From NCBI GenBank assembly GCA_900239685.1, contig OENT01000482.1, positions 1 through 64,000 of the forward strand: a stretch of 64,000 nt of DNA, read 5' to 3'. Of this stretch, positions 41,365-56,100 are shown one piece after another. The DNA comes from Rotaria macrura. Taxonomy: Eukaryota > Rotifera > Eurotatoria > Philodinida > Philodinidae. Every line of letters begins with the position of its first letter. Positions within the stretch are counted from its first letter, which is position 1. Below the pieces are notes generated by a model that had not been told where the DNA came from, did no database searches, and saw nothing but the letters and a program-made list of their open reading frames with translations. The position numbers were made by a program, and so were the translations under genes.

Positions 41365-44300
41365 ATGAGTAATATTTACATTCAAGAACCAGCTACCCGT
41401 GGAAAACTTGTACTAGAGACGACTGTCGGCGATATTGAAATTGTAAGAATTATTTTTAATAATTAAATAAAAATAAAAACATTTCACTTGTTAATGTTAC
41501 TTTGTAAAATATGATTCGAAACGATCGTTGATGTAAAAATATAAAACATTCGACTCCACTTATCCATATAGACATCGTGAGAAACGTTATTCATTTCATG
41601 AACTGATATGAAACTATTGCCATTGTTACTGTTAATTATGTATACCATGAGAAAATTGTGAGACTGTAACTGTTCATTTCTTTCTTTTGTTGCCGACATA
41701 CTCTTAGTTTCTTTACTTGTATTGACTTATCTATGAAGTTCGATCACGAGTCAAGGAAATCAGTTGATTGAAAAATATCGACGATATATGTATTTGACAA
41801 GTATTAATTACATTAAAGCAGAATCAATTTAATGGCTATGAAATCTCTCTCAAAAGTCTTACTAGATATTGTTTTTGTACGATTATTGATCGTAACTACT
41901 GCATGGATAATTACCATAATATTGAAAAAGAAACGTATCTCAAAAATTCAACGAATAGAATCATCTTTCGTCAGTCAGTCAGAGCAGTTGAATTTGTGTC
42001 GTACAGTTAAATCTTGAATGGATCTTACGCATAGACTTTGTTAAATTTTTTTGCAGGAACTTTTTTCAAAAGAGTGTCCATTGGCATGTCGAAATTTTGT
42101 ACAATTATGTATGGATGGTTACTATGATGGTACTGTTTTTCATCGGGTTGTACCGAATTTTATTGTACAAGGCGGTGATCCGACAGGAACAGGCGAAGGA
42201 GGTGAATCGGCAACTGGTGAATTCTTTGCAGTAGATATCAGTTGGATTTTGTTTTATTTTATTATTACAATATGTTGTTTAGGATGAATTTCACACACGA
42301 TTACGTTACAATCGTCGTGGTCTTGTTGGCATGGTTAATCAGGGACCTCATACAAATGCCTGTCAATTCTTTTTTACATTGGGTAGTACTCCGGAACTTG
42401 ACAAAAAGAATACATTGTTTGGCAAGGTTGTTGGCAATACATTATATAATATGTTGAGATTGGGTGAAGGAGAGATCATTGGTGAAACACCAGTACGTAA
42501 ACACAAATTAATTAAAGCTGAGGTGAGACATAAAAAGAAATAATGAAATGAGAAGAAAAAAACAAAATCGAAAAACTCTACTGAATATCTAGATTATATC
42601 GAATCCATTCGATAATATGGTGCCTCGACCTCGAACTAAACCATCAACGAGTGATAAAGATGAAGCGAATAAAAAATCAAAAGAAACTCCTGCGCAGACC
42701 AAAGCTGTCAAGTAGTCATCTTCTCCTGATAAAATTAGACTAGCGCATATCTAATTTTATTTTATTTTTTATCAGAAACTATGGCCTTCTTTCATTTGGC
42801 AACGAAGCTGAAGAAGCTGAAGAAGAAATAACGAAAATTTCCATGGTACAGAAATAATTTCAGATATATTTAAAAGTTTATCTTTGAATTTGATGTAAAC
42901 CTATCTATTTATTTATGTATATATATATATACGTATAGATATTCAAACAGAAAGGAACTGGCAAAAGTGCACATGATTTAACTGATGATTCAACATTGAG
43001 TAAAAGTACAGTTCCATTAGAGGAGCACGACGAACAAAGTGATGAAGAACTGCCCATAGAAAAACAACATTCCAAATTGAAAAAGAAAAGTGATGCAGAT
43101 TTCGATAAAGAAGAACTTGATCGAGTACGAAAGAAGTTCAATGAGAAAAGATTAGCTAAAGAAGACAAGAAAAAAGCAGTAAAAATTGATGTTGACGATG
43201 ATGATGATGATGATGATGATGTTGGCAAAGATAATTCATCGTCAAAAACGTAAATAGAATATAGACAAGAAAAATGAATGTACTATTATTCATATGATTG
43301 CTTTTTTTCTTGTCATAGAAATGATGATGTCAAATCTGAAATAGAACGTTTAAAAAAAGAATTGAAACAATCGAAAATAGCGTCAATGGCTAAAACGTCA
43401 CCCGCTGCTACTATAGAAGAAGAAGAAGAAGAAGAAGAAGAAAAAGAAAAAGAAGTAGAACGTAAGTATAACGCTTTAGAAATTCAATGAATAGATTTCA
43501 TTTCTAATCATTGAACATGTCTATCTTATATTTCTACAGATGATATGTTATGAAGAAATCTTAAATTTTATTTTCAAGTATACATTACGGAATCAGATTG
43601 AATAGATTCTTAGAATCTATACTAAACCCTACCACTCATCTGCTTATACTACGAATAAGATTCACTGGAAACATTGATAAAAGATAAACTCAAAAGAAAA
43701 GAAATTCTATTAATGATAAGTGAATTACTAACTGATATTTCACATGACCGTTGTCTAATGTATTAGTAAGAAATACTATATGAAAATTCATTGATCTAAT
43801 CATCGATTCTTGAGCAAACAAGGTACCAAATCATATTCTAAATAAAGATCTAAAGAAAAAACTTATTGTCATCATGTTTTTATTGAAAATTGTATCAATG
43901 TACGAATGAATTGATGTTAAGCATGCTTTAAAAATATGCCAGCCAATCGAAATCAGAATAACATCATTGAGTTATGTTTGTTTTTAAAAACTTGGTCAAG
44001 AGAAATAATGACATGATTGATATGAACTCTAATGAGAACATGAAAGTTATTCAATTACACATATCTAATTGACAAATATCTATTTAGCTGAAAATATTCC
44101 TGTTGAACCCACGGTACAAAGTACTACTTCCGCATTGATGGATGAACTAATGGCAGGTACAAGAAGAAAATCAAAGAAAAATCATAAAAGTCATTCAAAT
44201 TCAAGAGAATCTCAAGTTTGTTTAGTTTTTCGTTTCGTTCAAATGAAATATTCTACATATTCATTGTATGTTTTAGACTCTAGATCTATTGGAAAAATTT

Positions 44301-44561
44301 TGTTCAAAACTTCATGCTGCTAAAGATAAAACGACCGGTGAACCTACTGATGAAATAAAACAGGATCAAACAGCTGACAAAGTTGATGATGAATTTCTAA
44401 GTCATCGGTTTAAATCTGAAGAATTATTAGATAATGTTCAAGATATCTATACAAATGCTGAACTATTAACGGTCTATGATCCACGAAATCCGATGACAAA
44501 ACGACGAAGAGATGAAAGTAGCATGTTACTTCATCAAAAGAAACACAAGGGACGTATATGA
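41365..44561 (+). CDS. CWC27: Spliceosome-associated cyclophilin CWC27
   Basis: Nine exons (41365-41442, 42057-42230, 42283-42522, 42593-42711, 42776-42845, 42939-43249, 43319-43461, 44088-44215, 44277-44561) give 515 aa (human 472). CWC27 is a nuclear cyclophilin-type protein of the activated spliceosome, paired with CWC22 in the human Bact complex. The cyclophilin domain covers about residues 10-170 ([46 protein letters not shown]). The position of the CypA Trp121 carries Glu, as in human CWC27, which lacks isomerase activity. [20 protein letters not shown] and the C-terminal [12 protein letters not shown] match the family tail. The rest is charged and low-complexity, with Asp and Glu runs from (GAT)n and (GAA)n tracts. 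The ATG abuts a TGTATTTCAG acceptor, 144 nt after GALE. The joint into exon 8 is the least certain. Confidence 0.92.
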
Positions 44562-44617
44562 ATGATGATAGTTTTTCTGATATGTGTATCATGTAATTTG
44601 TATTGTTGATTATATAA

Positions 44618-44623
44618 AATAAA
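44618..44623 (+). promoter_or_regulatory. Polyadenylation signal of CWC27
   Basis: AATAAA lies 56 nt after the CWC27 stop and about 50 nt before the acceptor that precedes PITHD1. This spacing is typical of coupled 3'-end formation and trans-splicing inside operons. Confidence 0.55.
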
Positions 44624-44663
44624 TCGTTCGATGTAACATAAAATCACGAAAATTCTTCATCTT

Positions 44664-44675
44664 GATTCTCTTCAG
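44664..44675 (+). promoter_or_regulatory. Splice acceptor 7 nt before the PITHD1 ATG (candidate trans-splice site)
   Basis: GATTCTCTTCAG ends at 44675 and the ATG is at 44683. The pyrimidine-rich acceptor has no donor or exon between it and the CWC27 stop that would suit cis-splicing. Confidence 0.6.
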
Positions 44676-44682
44676 ATAAATC

Positions 44683-45545
44683 ATGCAACATTCATGTTCA
44701 CGTACATGTCAACATGTTGATGAGACAAATGTTGGCCAATGGAATTTGTATACGAAAATCGATAAATATAATTTACAATGTTACAATGAAAAACATGATG
44801 GCTCAGGTAAAGACGTATTCCGAGCATGGGATGAACGACTCGATCGATCAAATGTATATTGTATTCGATTGATTAAACGTAACTCGAATAAAAGATTTCG
44901 TTTTCTGCAATTTTTTTGTCTGAAAGGTAGTGGAAAGTGATGATGAACCAGAATTACTATTCAGTATACCATTTAATGGAGCTGTCAAAATAACTGGCCT
45001 ATGTGTCATTGGAGAAAATGGTCCGTCACATCCGAGTACAATTAAATTGTATGCGTGTGAATAAGTCATTTTTGAATAAAGTAGTCTGTATAGAATGTTT
45101 TTAAATCTATGCATACACATAGATGGAGTAATTCGCCTGAACTACGATTTGATAATGCACGTGGAAAAGCTCATCAAGAAATTTCACTTACATATGATCC
45201 AACGGGTACATTGGCATATCAAGTCAAGTAAAGATCTTTCATTTACAAGCATGATTTTTTATATCAAAGCACTATTTTAGTCCATCACATTTTTCTCGTG
45301 TAACACATTTGTCATTATATTTTCCTTCGAACTTCGGTGACGAGATAACTCGTATATACTATATTGGTCTTCGTGGTGAATATCTTGGTGTAAGTTGATG
45401 TTTCATTTTAATATGAATCATCTATTGATTTTTATTTCAATAGGAAGTGAAATCTAAAATTGTCATTGCAACCTATGAAGCTAAACCACAATTGAAGGAT
45501 CACAAAGTCGATGACTTTCTAACAGGCAGTCGTGAAATACAATAA
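44683..45545 (+). CDS. PITHD1: PITH domain-containing protein 1
   Basis: Exons 44683-44853, 44927-45048, 45123-45227, 45281-45389 and 45444-45545 give 202 aa (human PITHD1 211). The PITH domain occurs alone here and fused to thioredoxin in TXNL1. It is linked to proteasome association, and PITHD1 has been tied to transcriptional and differentiation roles, but no enzymatic activity is known. Matching blocks are [72 protein letters not shown] and the short NYEA-like tail ATYEAKP. The N-terminus has Cys/His residues ([11 protein letters not shown]), as in other members. It is the last gene of the GALE-CWC27-PITHD1 run and converges on CBP/p300, with about 1 kb between. Confidence 0.9.
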
Positions 45546-46563
45546 TGTGTGTTATATTTGTGCTCAGTTTTCTTTTATATCTAGCAAACTATAGAAAAAC
45601 GTTTCAAAAATATATTTTCATTGTGAATGAATTGATTCTATTCACTTATAAAAGATCACTGTTGTACTATGTATGTGAGTGTGATTATTTTTTCAATACA
45701 CACGCATCATCTGTATGCTATTTATTAGCATAATGGAACAGATATACATTAATTTTATTTTACAAAGTTCGAGTTCTTGTCTATAGTTTTCTAGGTCAGT
45801 TCTTTCAATGCTATTCATTTTATTTGACCATCTGATTTTATTTTTCATATTATTAGTACAAGTTACATGTAGAAAACAAAGAGAGAAAGAAAGAGAGAGA
45901 GAGACAAAAACTGTTTGTAACGGCAATTATGCACGTTTGTACCGTTAGAAAAGAATGATCCAAACACTTACAAACGGACTCATTCTCCTTGTGGAAATCA
46001 AGAAGACACAAAACAAAAACAACAACAACGAAAAAAAGAGAGCGTAATGCACGGAGCCATTAACAACAACAATATTTATTATGAAAAATAGAAGCCGGCA
46101 AAGAGAACTATGTGAGATAATGAATAAAAAGAAGAAGAAGAGAAAAAGAACTTCAGGCTTGTTCCACCACGGCAAAAAGACAATGTGTGTAAACCAGCAA
46201 TTAGAAAAACAAACCTACTAAGCAGAAAAAACTCATACGTATATATCTTGTTTTCTTCATCTCGAATTAAAAATAAGATAAAACAAATATACATACACCA
46301 AAAAGAAAAACAAACGAGATAGTTTTTGTTACACATAAATATGAGATAAAGAGCAATTTAAAACAAAAAGAAAGAAAAGAAAAACGAAACATCTCATAGT
46401 TTCTTCTTCGCCGAAATCTTCTTATGAGTAACTTGATGAAAACAATAAAAAGCAGTTAGCAACAAATAAAGTCGAAAAAAATAAAGATAGACAAAACATA
46501 CAACAAAGATAATATAAACAGCAAAATAGAGAAGAAAATGTTCGTTTAATGAAGAGTTAAAGA
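45546..46563. other. Convergent intergenic region between PITHD1 and CBP/p300
   Basis: About 1 kb holding the two 3' UTRs. The part from 45880 to 46560 is purine-rich on the plus strand, thus pyrimidine-rich on the p300 message strand, with AGAA/AACA runs. A minus-strand AATAAA at 46075-46080 is a possible p300 cleavage signal. No gene is seen. Confidence 0.5.
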
Positions 46564-47155
46564 TTAGGGAGGTGATGTCGATTGAAGCCCTAATGTATTG
46601 TTATTATTGTGATTATTATGATTGTTAATACCTGTTGTAAGATCACTTGTCGATGATGGAACATACATTCGTTGTTGAACTTGTAATGTTCCGTAAGGAT
46701 TGTTTGGTACTGATGTCAATCGAATACCACGTCCTGCAGACACATTATAATCCGGTGTTGGTGTTTGGTGATGCTGTGAAGAGTAGTACATATTATTTGT
46801 TGGCGGCATATTTGGATAATACGATGATGTCTGTGGACGTGAACATGATTGCAATAGTGGATGAAACATCGGTTGCTGTTGTTGTTGTTGTTGAGATTGT
46901 GATGCTTGTAGTTTTGATGGATCATCAAAAGGATCGTCGGATTTTATTTCAAATGGATCAATTAAATTTGGTTTATTAATAGCACTGTTTGACGATACTG
47001 ATGGTGTTGCTACTTGATAATTTTGATTTGGACCTTGTGAAAGAGATCGATGTGATACTGATGAAGCAGGTGACTGTTGCGGATACGGCATTGGTGTTGG
47101 TTGACTATAATATGAATTGAGTGGATATCGATTGGATATTTGTTGTTGTTGTTGC

Positions 47156-47192
<37 letters not shown>

Positions 47193-50100
47193 GATGATGC
47201 TGATGATATGATAACATCGGTTTTCCGCCGCGTACCATATTTAATGAATTAACATCGACTGATTGAGAATATGAATAGCCAGGCGCACCTGAAACGAAAG
47301 AAAATAAGATTCCTGTGAAATGACATTTATATTTCAATTATTTACCTGTATTTGGTGCATAGGCATATGAAGATGACGATGGTGGTACCTGTGGTGTCAC
47401 TTGTCTCATCATATATGGATCACCTCCGTATGGCATTCTTTGTTGACCATAAGATATGGGTTTTCCTCCATGCGAAGCATATCGAATTTGTGGTTGTGGT
47501 GGAATCCACTGTTGTGATGTTTGTTGAGGATGTGTCATCATCATAGGATATCCACTGGCAGTACCACCACCAGTAGGAGCACCTTTACCTCCATTATAAT
47601 AGACAGGATGCTGTTGTTGAGCTGGTATTGGTTGTGTTAAATTCGTACGTGCTAATGTACTCATAGATGATGGTTTACCACCTTTAATACCTTTACCACT
47701 TGACGGCATCATTTTTCCAGTCGAACTTGGTGAGGCGGATTCCATCGATTGATGATATTGTCCAGATGTTGGTGGTTCAGAGTTTTGTGAATTGATGGGC
47801 GATGGGCCTATATTTTAGTAAAGAACATAAACAAACTCTTTGTCGATTGATATCAAAGGTGAGATGAATATAATCGAACTTTTTCAAAAGTACACATAAG
47901 TTTTAAGATAAAAATGTGTCCCAAACGTTATTTTCTTCAATAGTCTTTTAAGAATAAAAAAGACTCCGATGATAGTTATTTTTCTCCGTTTTTCAGAATA
48001 GAAAAAACATTGTCTATTTCTATTTTATGTTTTGTCTTAGTGATGCTAAAGAATATGAAGAGTGACTTTCTCGTTTTGTGACACGTCTCATTCTCCAAGA
48101 CTTAAAAGATCGATGAACCCGAAATGTTCCTCAAAGATGAAATACTCAAGAATAACAAGTAGGAAATGTTGACTTTCGACTTGACTAAATTCTCGTTATA
48201 TATGACATTCATCATATATTATCCCATGGTGCTAAAAATTTTAGTCATCAATACTTAGAAAGATTTTTCAGAAATAGATCAACTTGTATGTTCGTTTTTA
48301 CTCTTTCTATTTAAACATAACGATGCCATCAATGAGATAATCTGATATTAACCTAGAAAATTTGACGTGTTACTCTTATTAAAAATGTCAGTTGAAATAT
48401 ATTTAGAAATGTTCTGAATTAATTCTAAGATAGATTCTTGAATATATGAAAAAGACAACAAAAATTCAGTTCAATTGTTAAAAATTCTATAAAATTTGAA
48501 TTGTAAAGGTGCATATTTCAATAATCTACTTCATTTTCTTGTTGCATATAGACGAGTAGGGTCGAACATCTTTCATATATCGAACTAGTTGAATTGAACA
48601 AAACTGTATTTCGTCTTCCTCAAATGAACATTGATGATTCTGTGTCATTCGACAGATAGTTTTTGATTTTTAATAATTACCTGGTCCCATTTTTGCACGA
48701 TGCATAGCTTTGATACGTCTGCGATCAGCTTGCATAGTCGCAGCACGTTGTCGTTGTATTTTATTTTTAAAAGCAGGACAATAAGGTAACTAAATGGTGA
48801 GAACATGTTTTAAATATGCAATAGAACAGAAGCAATTTTTCGTTCACTTACTAAACAACTTGGATCCGTACAAGTTTTAGCATGTTGCCAGATTGGCGAA
48901 AGAAACTTATTACAAAGTTGACATTGACTTCTCGATGCTTTCGTACATTCTTTTGTATGTTGAAGTAATCTTTTACACGATGAACAATTTTTCACTATAC
49001 AATTTGCATTTCGACACTGTACAGCATGACGTATAGTATCTAACATTCGTTGCATAGTTAATTGTTTTTGTTGTTGAATATTAATTGTTGTATCCGAATT
49101 AGCTTTTGTTTCATTTGCATCATCGGTTCGTTCCATACGATGTTCATGCTTGATTGTTGTATAACATTTACTACATAAATCATAATCCTCGCATACTGTA
49201 CAATGATATCGTATATCGCATAATTGTCGACATGAATTACATGTATAGGAAACTTTATCGGGCGTTGATGAATGTAATTCAACTAGTGAAATCATTGTAG
49301 AATATTTTGCACGACGTAATGAAGAAAATTCACAATGTTTTTCACGAGCAAAATTTAAAAATGCATCACGAGATTCCATCAGATCACATTGTATTAATGG
49401 ATCTGTATCAGTTAGTGTTGCCGGATTCGACATTGGATTACGTAAGCGAACCACAAAAAATGACTAAAAATTAAACATTACTTTTAGATCATGTATGTGA
49501 TAGTTGGAAATTCTTAAAAGTAAAATGTTGTTTGGATTAAACATTGACGAAACTAGAAGAACATTTCGACTATAAAAATGCTATATCTCATACATAGTAC
49601 ATACTCAGATAGTTCTTTGTTGAGATATCGTGAAATCTATCAGATCGATTCACCTCCGCCAAGTCAACCAATCTCAAACCTATCGTTCAACTGCTAGTGT
49701 ACTGTCTTGGGATAATGCGCTCTTGCAACATTCTATTCTAAAATTGCTCTTTGAATTCGTAATCATTCTTTCCTGCATAATTGGATTAAAAACGTTTTGA
49801 ACGATGTCAAGATTGATTTCTTGATCAATTCTCGGTGTATTGCAAGAAAATGACCAATATCATGAGTCTTAAGCTCACTAGACTTAACGACATTATACTG
49901 CTTCTTATAACGATATGCTAAAACATGTATCTTGAAAACAAGTATTAAAAATCTGAATGATTTAAAAAACTCGATTAAATCATATTTTTCTGAACAAAGA
50001 AAATTAAAACTGAAATCCAAGCTAGGGGCGATAACTATGAATAAACTAACCCGTCTCCTCTTCTCAGAATAAAAAGCGATGGTATATTCCATCGTGAAAG

Positions 50101-53100
50101 TTTGTATTGCTACCTCGAAAGATGGCTTTCGATGTTGGGGTGGCGGGGCGAGATACGAGTGTACTCCTGAATTTTGTTCCTATTAATAAATACTCGATGG
50201 ATCCATTTATCATTTTAAGAAAAAACTTGCTCATAAAACTAAATAAAATAGGACGCATATGAGAGAAAAGCGTTTAGGAAGAAACTAGTGAGATACCTTA
50301 GATCATTTTGTTGAGTTTATAGTACTTCATAAACATTTACTATTTAGTTATTTTGATAAGAGTCTGCTGTATCCTTAATGTTTTCATTGGCTCATACTTT
50401 AAAAAGTCTACGTCTCAATGGAAAACAGTTTGATCTAGAGTGCAACAATGAACAGAATATTCATAACTTCAATCAAATGAAAGTTACAGTTTACTGTACA
50501 ATTGAAATTTTCGTAAAAAATAAATAAATATACGTAAATATTTGTCTAATCGAATCATTCGAAGTATTTAAAACTTCTACTCCCATATTTCGCGTGAATG
50601 TAATAGTTGTAAAATATTCTCTAGGTACTATGTCTATGGATTTTACTTCTTTATGCTTTTCCATCATAGCATGAATTTTCGATATAAGATCACTTCCATT
50701 TGTCATATTTTTTCGAGTTATTCGACGTTGACTTGTTGTCTTTTTGAAATTCTTCTTTTTATGTGTCGTACCACCGCCTGATTTACGTTTATCAGATGAC
50801 TAATATGAAAAAAACATACAAAAATAGTAAAATGAATTTATGTTTAATATTGTTTTACTTCAGTTGGCTCTTCAGTTTCCATTGAATCATCGAAATAGCC
50901 ATCGTCAGATACTTTAACTGCTTCGATTTCTTCAAATTTTCGTCTATCTTCTTCTTCTATATCAAGTTCTTTAATTAAATCTTCGATTGTACTTGTCCAA
51001 AAATCGCCTTCAAAATATGGAATATCAATCGGCTTATTTAAAGCATTCTCGGTAAAATCTTTCATAATATCCTTGAAAAATAAAATCAATCATATATCAT
51101 TTACGATCGATTAAATAAAAAATTCAATTCAAACAAACTTTATAATCGACTACGACACGTTGATTCATGGCAATATCCAACATTGTTTTATACCATTCTT
51201 GTAGACGTTTTGGTTTCGGTACACGTTGTTCAACTGGATGACAATGAAATATATAGTCATCACCTTCACTTGGTGGACATGCCCATATATGTGCATAGAC
51301 AAATCCTAATTGTTTAACGTATTCAAGATAACCAATGAGAATTTCATAGTAGAGTGCTGTTCGTTTTTCTTTGGGTCGAAAGTAATGTACAGAATCAAGA
51401 TAAGATATATATACACGTCTATAATAGAATAAAAACAAGAAATGAATATTATCGACAACTAAAATATTTGACAAAGTAAGACTTCGTTTAGACCGTTCGT
51501 CTAACAAGGTTTTGTTTTTTAAACAAATTTTCATAAATATGCAGAAAACACAAAAATGCAGTTATTTTTATCATAAGATATTGGTGCAAACAATTGAAAA
51601 AAGGCAATTTTTACATCTGAAAAATGTGTTAGTAGTTGTTTCCAACAAGAGTTTGTCGTGTGTTACAAATGAGAAAAAAAACACAAACTTTGTAGATGTT
51701 TTTCAGATATGAAATTTACCTCTTTATCCATTTGCATATAGGATTATGATGTGAGCAAACTGTTTTTAGTTTCTCCGAACGAATTTTAAGTCTGTTGCTA
51801 GAATTTTTTTTGTCACCGTAATAGTTCATGAATAAATTTTCTTTTTTTTTCGTATGTCTATCATCGATAGAATCTACACTGTGGTAAGTGATCAATCAAT
51901 ATGTCGAATTTTAGTCCATTGATTAAAATTATCCTATTCTTTCTTCAGATTCTATTGTCAATATCTACGAAATTAGAATAATAACAATACGCTGATGATA
52001 CGAATGTATGTTGAATATCATGTAGTATTGATCTGTAAAATTTGTATACGAATGAAAGTTTCTTCGATGTTTTTTCAACCAACACAACGAATGATTCTGT
52101 TCATTCTATGTACTCAGCATTGTTTGTTTTAGATATCTGACAGATATGGCACTAGTCTTAATTACTATTTTGGAGACAAAAAAACGTTTCTACAATTTAG
52201 GGATCCATCACATTTCAAATCGATTTCACAAGTACGACATAATTTTCATTTTCTTTCTTGTTATAACTAATTTCGTGACTAGTTTTCTATTTTCTTAGAT
52301 CATCGATAAACAATATTAATTTCTCGTTTACTATGTTGATTACATTAATTTATACATCTTCACTTTGAATAACAGCAACGGAACTAGAATTTCAAATTTA
52401 CGGAAGTTGAACTCCCTTCCTGGCAAGATTTTTGAGCGATGCATTCTTTTCCTGACACGAACTTACATTAGTATTGGCAATAAAAACTTCATATCCTTTA
52501 AATCATTACTGAGACTACCATTCATTTCCATTTAGAAAGCAGAATGAATTCAACAAAATACGATATACAATGTTCTATCATAAAAGAGCAATGCTGTTAT
52601 TCTTATAGAAGATATTTTCCTGACAAAAGATCACCAGAGAGTGTCTGTATGTGTGTGACTGATCGGTCGTCTGAACCCTTCACTTGTCATTGTCGTTAAT
52701 TCATTCTCAGAGGGTTAACTAATGTTGATTGAATGGTATTCGATAATCAATTTAGTGTTCGGTTCCGACAGAATTTATCCGAATTTTTCAGACGATTTCA
52801 TATACATGATATTGAATTACGCTTCATGTCATGAAAATTAACTATTATAATAGAGAATCTTACCTTGAATTTGGCGCTGAACATCGACTATCATACTCTT
52901 GTACATGCATACCAAAAAGAACGACATCTATGCCGTCTATTTCTTGAAATGCAAATATTGCTTTTGTTCTATATGGGTAACCATCAGGAATCTGTGGTCC
53001 ATAATATTTTTTCAATCTTGGTTTAACCTCACAAACTCGATCGCTTGCAGCTAGAACTCGTATTGTAACACGTCCCGTATCTGGATCACATTCTTTTTTA

Positions 53101-56100
53101 AGAAAATCATTGACACGTTTTTCTAATGCATTTGCTAAATCGGTCATGGTTAATTTATGTGCTAAATAACGATTTTCTTTTCGTTTAATATTGTACTGTT
53201 GTACGCATTGTTCACAAACATAACCTTCAGGCCATATATGTTCATGATAGAGTACACAGATATTATGAAAACGTCTTGCACAAACGATACAATCGACAAT
53301 AGATTCTTGTTCTAGATGATCATTTTTGGCTTGTTGAAATTCGGCTTTAGGTAATTCAACTAATGTTTGAGCTGGATCATCGCCAACTAATATATATTCC
53401 GATTTAACTGAATCAAAACATTTTTTACAAAACGTATATTTATCACCCGATAAATTATTTCGTGATGAATCCGCATTATTGTAAACGAAATAATCACCAT
53501 CACGTGGTATTGTACAACATATACCACTGACACCGTAACAAAACATTGCTGGTGGATAGAATACATATTGACGGCCACAACAATAACCATATTCTTTCAT
53601 AATTGGATCAACATTGTCCATGAATACGTCGGCAAGCTAGGAGAAAAATAATACGAACATGAATTAAAACATAATGAACGAATTGAATTAAGAATAGTTT
53701 TAATAAAAAAACAGAAACTTACTTTAAGACCAGCTTTATACACACGGTGAGATTTTTTATTGAACAACCATGCATTACTAAAGACAAGCCAAATATCTTC
53801 ACAAAATTGAAATGGTGTTGAATATTGATTTTCATTTAATTTTTTCATTATAGCCGAAAAATCCATTGGATTTTTAATTATATCAAAGTAGCCGGGTGCA
53901 ATAGCTTCTGTAACTGGTTGACGAAACCACATGCCATCTTCTTGATCATGCATATGACGAAGTAAAGGTAACATCCGGTCTCGAATGTCGTCAGGTGAGA
54001 AAACGGCTGGAATTTTTGGTAACGATTTACTAGCAGCATCGATTGACGGTGGTCTATTCGATTTTATTGATTCGATATCAGTTTTCTCGCTTGATATCAT
54101 TTCGACTTTTATTTTTGTAATACTATTACCATTGATTGATGTTTCAGTCGAAATCTTTTCTTCTTTTTTAACAATGGTTGTTGACTAAAGAAGGTACATA
54201 TTTAGATTAGTTTCTTTGATTCATATTTATAAATAAAGTGAACATTTCATTACAATATACCATATATCTATTAGTATATGCATATTGAGCTATTTTCTCA
54301 AATGTTCACGAGTTTATTTTATTTTTTCATTTTCTAAGACTATCGTGATTCATCAAGGAATTTCATTGTATTTTATTCAACAATGTAATACTGTTGAGTT
54401 CTATCCGAATTGAATTTTCATGTGCTGCGGCAGCATTTGAAACGAACCGAACATTATTGTCTAGTTTTACAGGGATCGTCCTAGAAATCATTTTAATTCT
54501 AATATAGTTCAACATAGATGAGGCAACGAAGAAAGGCTTTTCATAGCCAACTAAATCAATGGAGAAGAAAAGAAAAAGGTATCGATAAAATACTTTCCAA
54601 CATAACTCTGAAATAGTTTTAACTAGAACGAAACTCGAATAAATTACATTACCCGATGCCAGAGAGATGAAAACGTGTACAAGGATATTTCTAGTTTTGA
54701 CGACTAAAAGCAAATCATCCTTCAAGCAAACCACGAATAAAAATCAGATTAGTCGTTAGTTCTAAAAATTAGCAATGCGAATATTTCCTCGAGACTTATT
54801 GAAGTCATGAAGGATAGTCAGTATGTCGGTTAGTTTTAGTGAACCGTTGACCAAAACGTATTTGCATGTAGGCTTCCTCAAAGCTTGTGTCTACTTGTTG
54901 AAGCGATTTTGCTGGAACATTTCCAATTATTGAAAAATTACCGGCTACGTCACTAGTAACAATCGATGTAACTCTAGTCTAAAAAGAACTTAATAGAAGA
55001 ATAGTAAAGAAGTTGTGAATCGTATTAGAGCAATAGTACAACTGTGACTAATCGACATAAGGTTGATCTATTAGGCCAAGGCTTATTGTTTTTTTCTCTT
55101 ATTCTAATTTCTTTTTAATGAGGAAATCAATGAACGGAGATAAATTTTTCTTTCAATGCACTTAAAAAGATGAATAAACTAATTCTTGAAAACTTTTCGA
55201 ATATTAAATTTTGGCAAGACCCGATAGATTAGAAAAAAAAGATGGGTCCACTTGTTTTCTTCGACCTTTTAACTCACGTAAGTGTTAGTTTTCATAATTC
55301 TACACCAATCTAGATACATATTATATTTTGTCATTCACTTGCTTGACAATAGTTACTAATATATTCGATAGATTATGAAATCGAAAGTTTTGAAATATTT
55401 CGATTTTTCTTTTTTAAATTTATAAGATTATGTTCTTACTTGAATTTTTGTATCATTATTGAATGGAACTTCTTCAATTTTAATACGTGTTGTATCAATA
55501 AAAGTTTCATTAATGTCTCCGTGAGCATTTGAATTATTACTATGAATTGCCAATCGACTGATACCGTCGGTTGAAAGTCGATGCTGATCAAATGGTCCAG
55601 ATAAGCTTGTCGTTGTTGTTGGTGCTGCTGCTGCTGCTGTTGTTGTTGTTGAATTCGAGTGAATATTGTTATCTGACTCAGATTTAATTTGCTTTGTTGA
55701 AAACGATGTTGAATAATCGATTTGTGGTGCAACACGATTTGGTGGACCATGTTCACCGGCTGATTTATCTATCGATGATAAGCCCGTTGTTAATGTTTGT
55801 TGTTTTTTTAGAGTTTGTTTTTCTTCATAATCTTTTTGAATTTTATAAATTCGTTCAGCTAAGCGTTGAAAATAATCTTCGTGACTCGTTGCTGTATTAT
55901 ATGTATCAGCTTCGGTTTTTTGTGCATAATTAGTTATGACAGCTAAACGATCTGCAGGCAATGGATGATTATCTTGTTGAATGGTATTTAATAAAGCTGA
56001 CGTAATCTTTTTTACTAAATGACTTCGATGATCTTGAGTTATGTTTTGTTGCCATTCTTTATCTAAAGAAAAAAAAAAAAAAACATCGAAAATTTTCTTT

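Noticed and set aside
42905..43228. Minus-strand Ser-rich frame opposite CWC27
   Set aside because: It is the shadow of the Asp/Glu/Lys-rich CWC27 exon 6; the plus-strand frame continues through spliced exons with family similarity.
46647..46979. Plus-strand 110-codon frame rich in Val and Met
   Set aside because: It lies opposite the Gln-rich last exon of CBP/p300 and results from the complement of CAA/CAG and AAC repeats.
54363..54734. Minus-strand 123-codon frame in a CBP/p300 intron
   Set aside because: It shows no family resemblance, lies within the 54185-55439 intron, and its flanks join cleanly without it.
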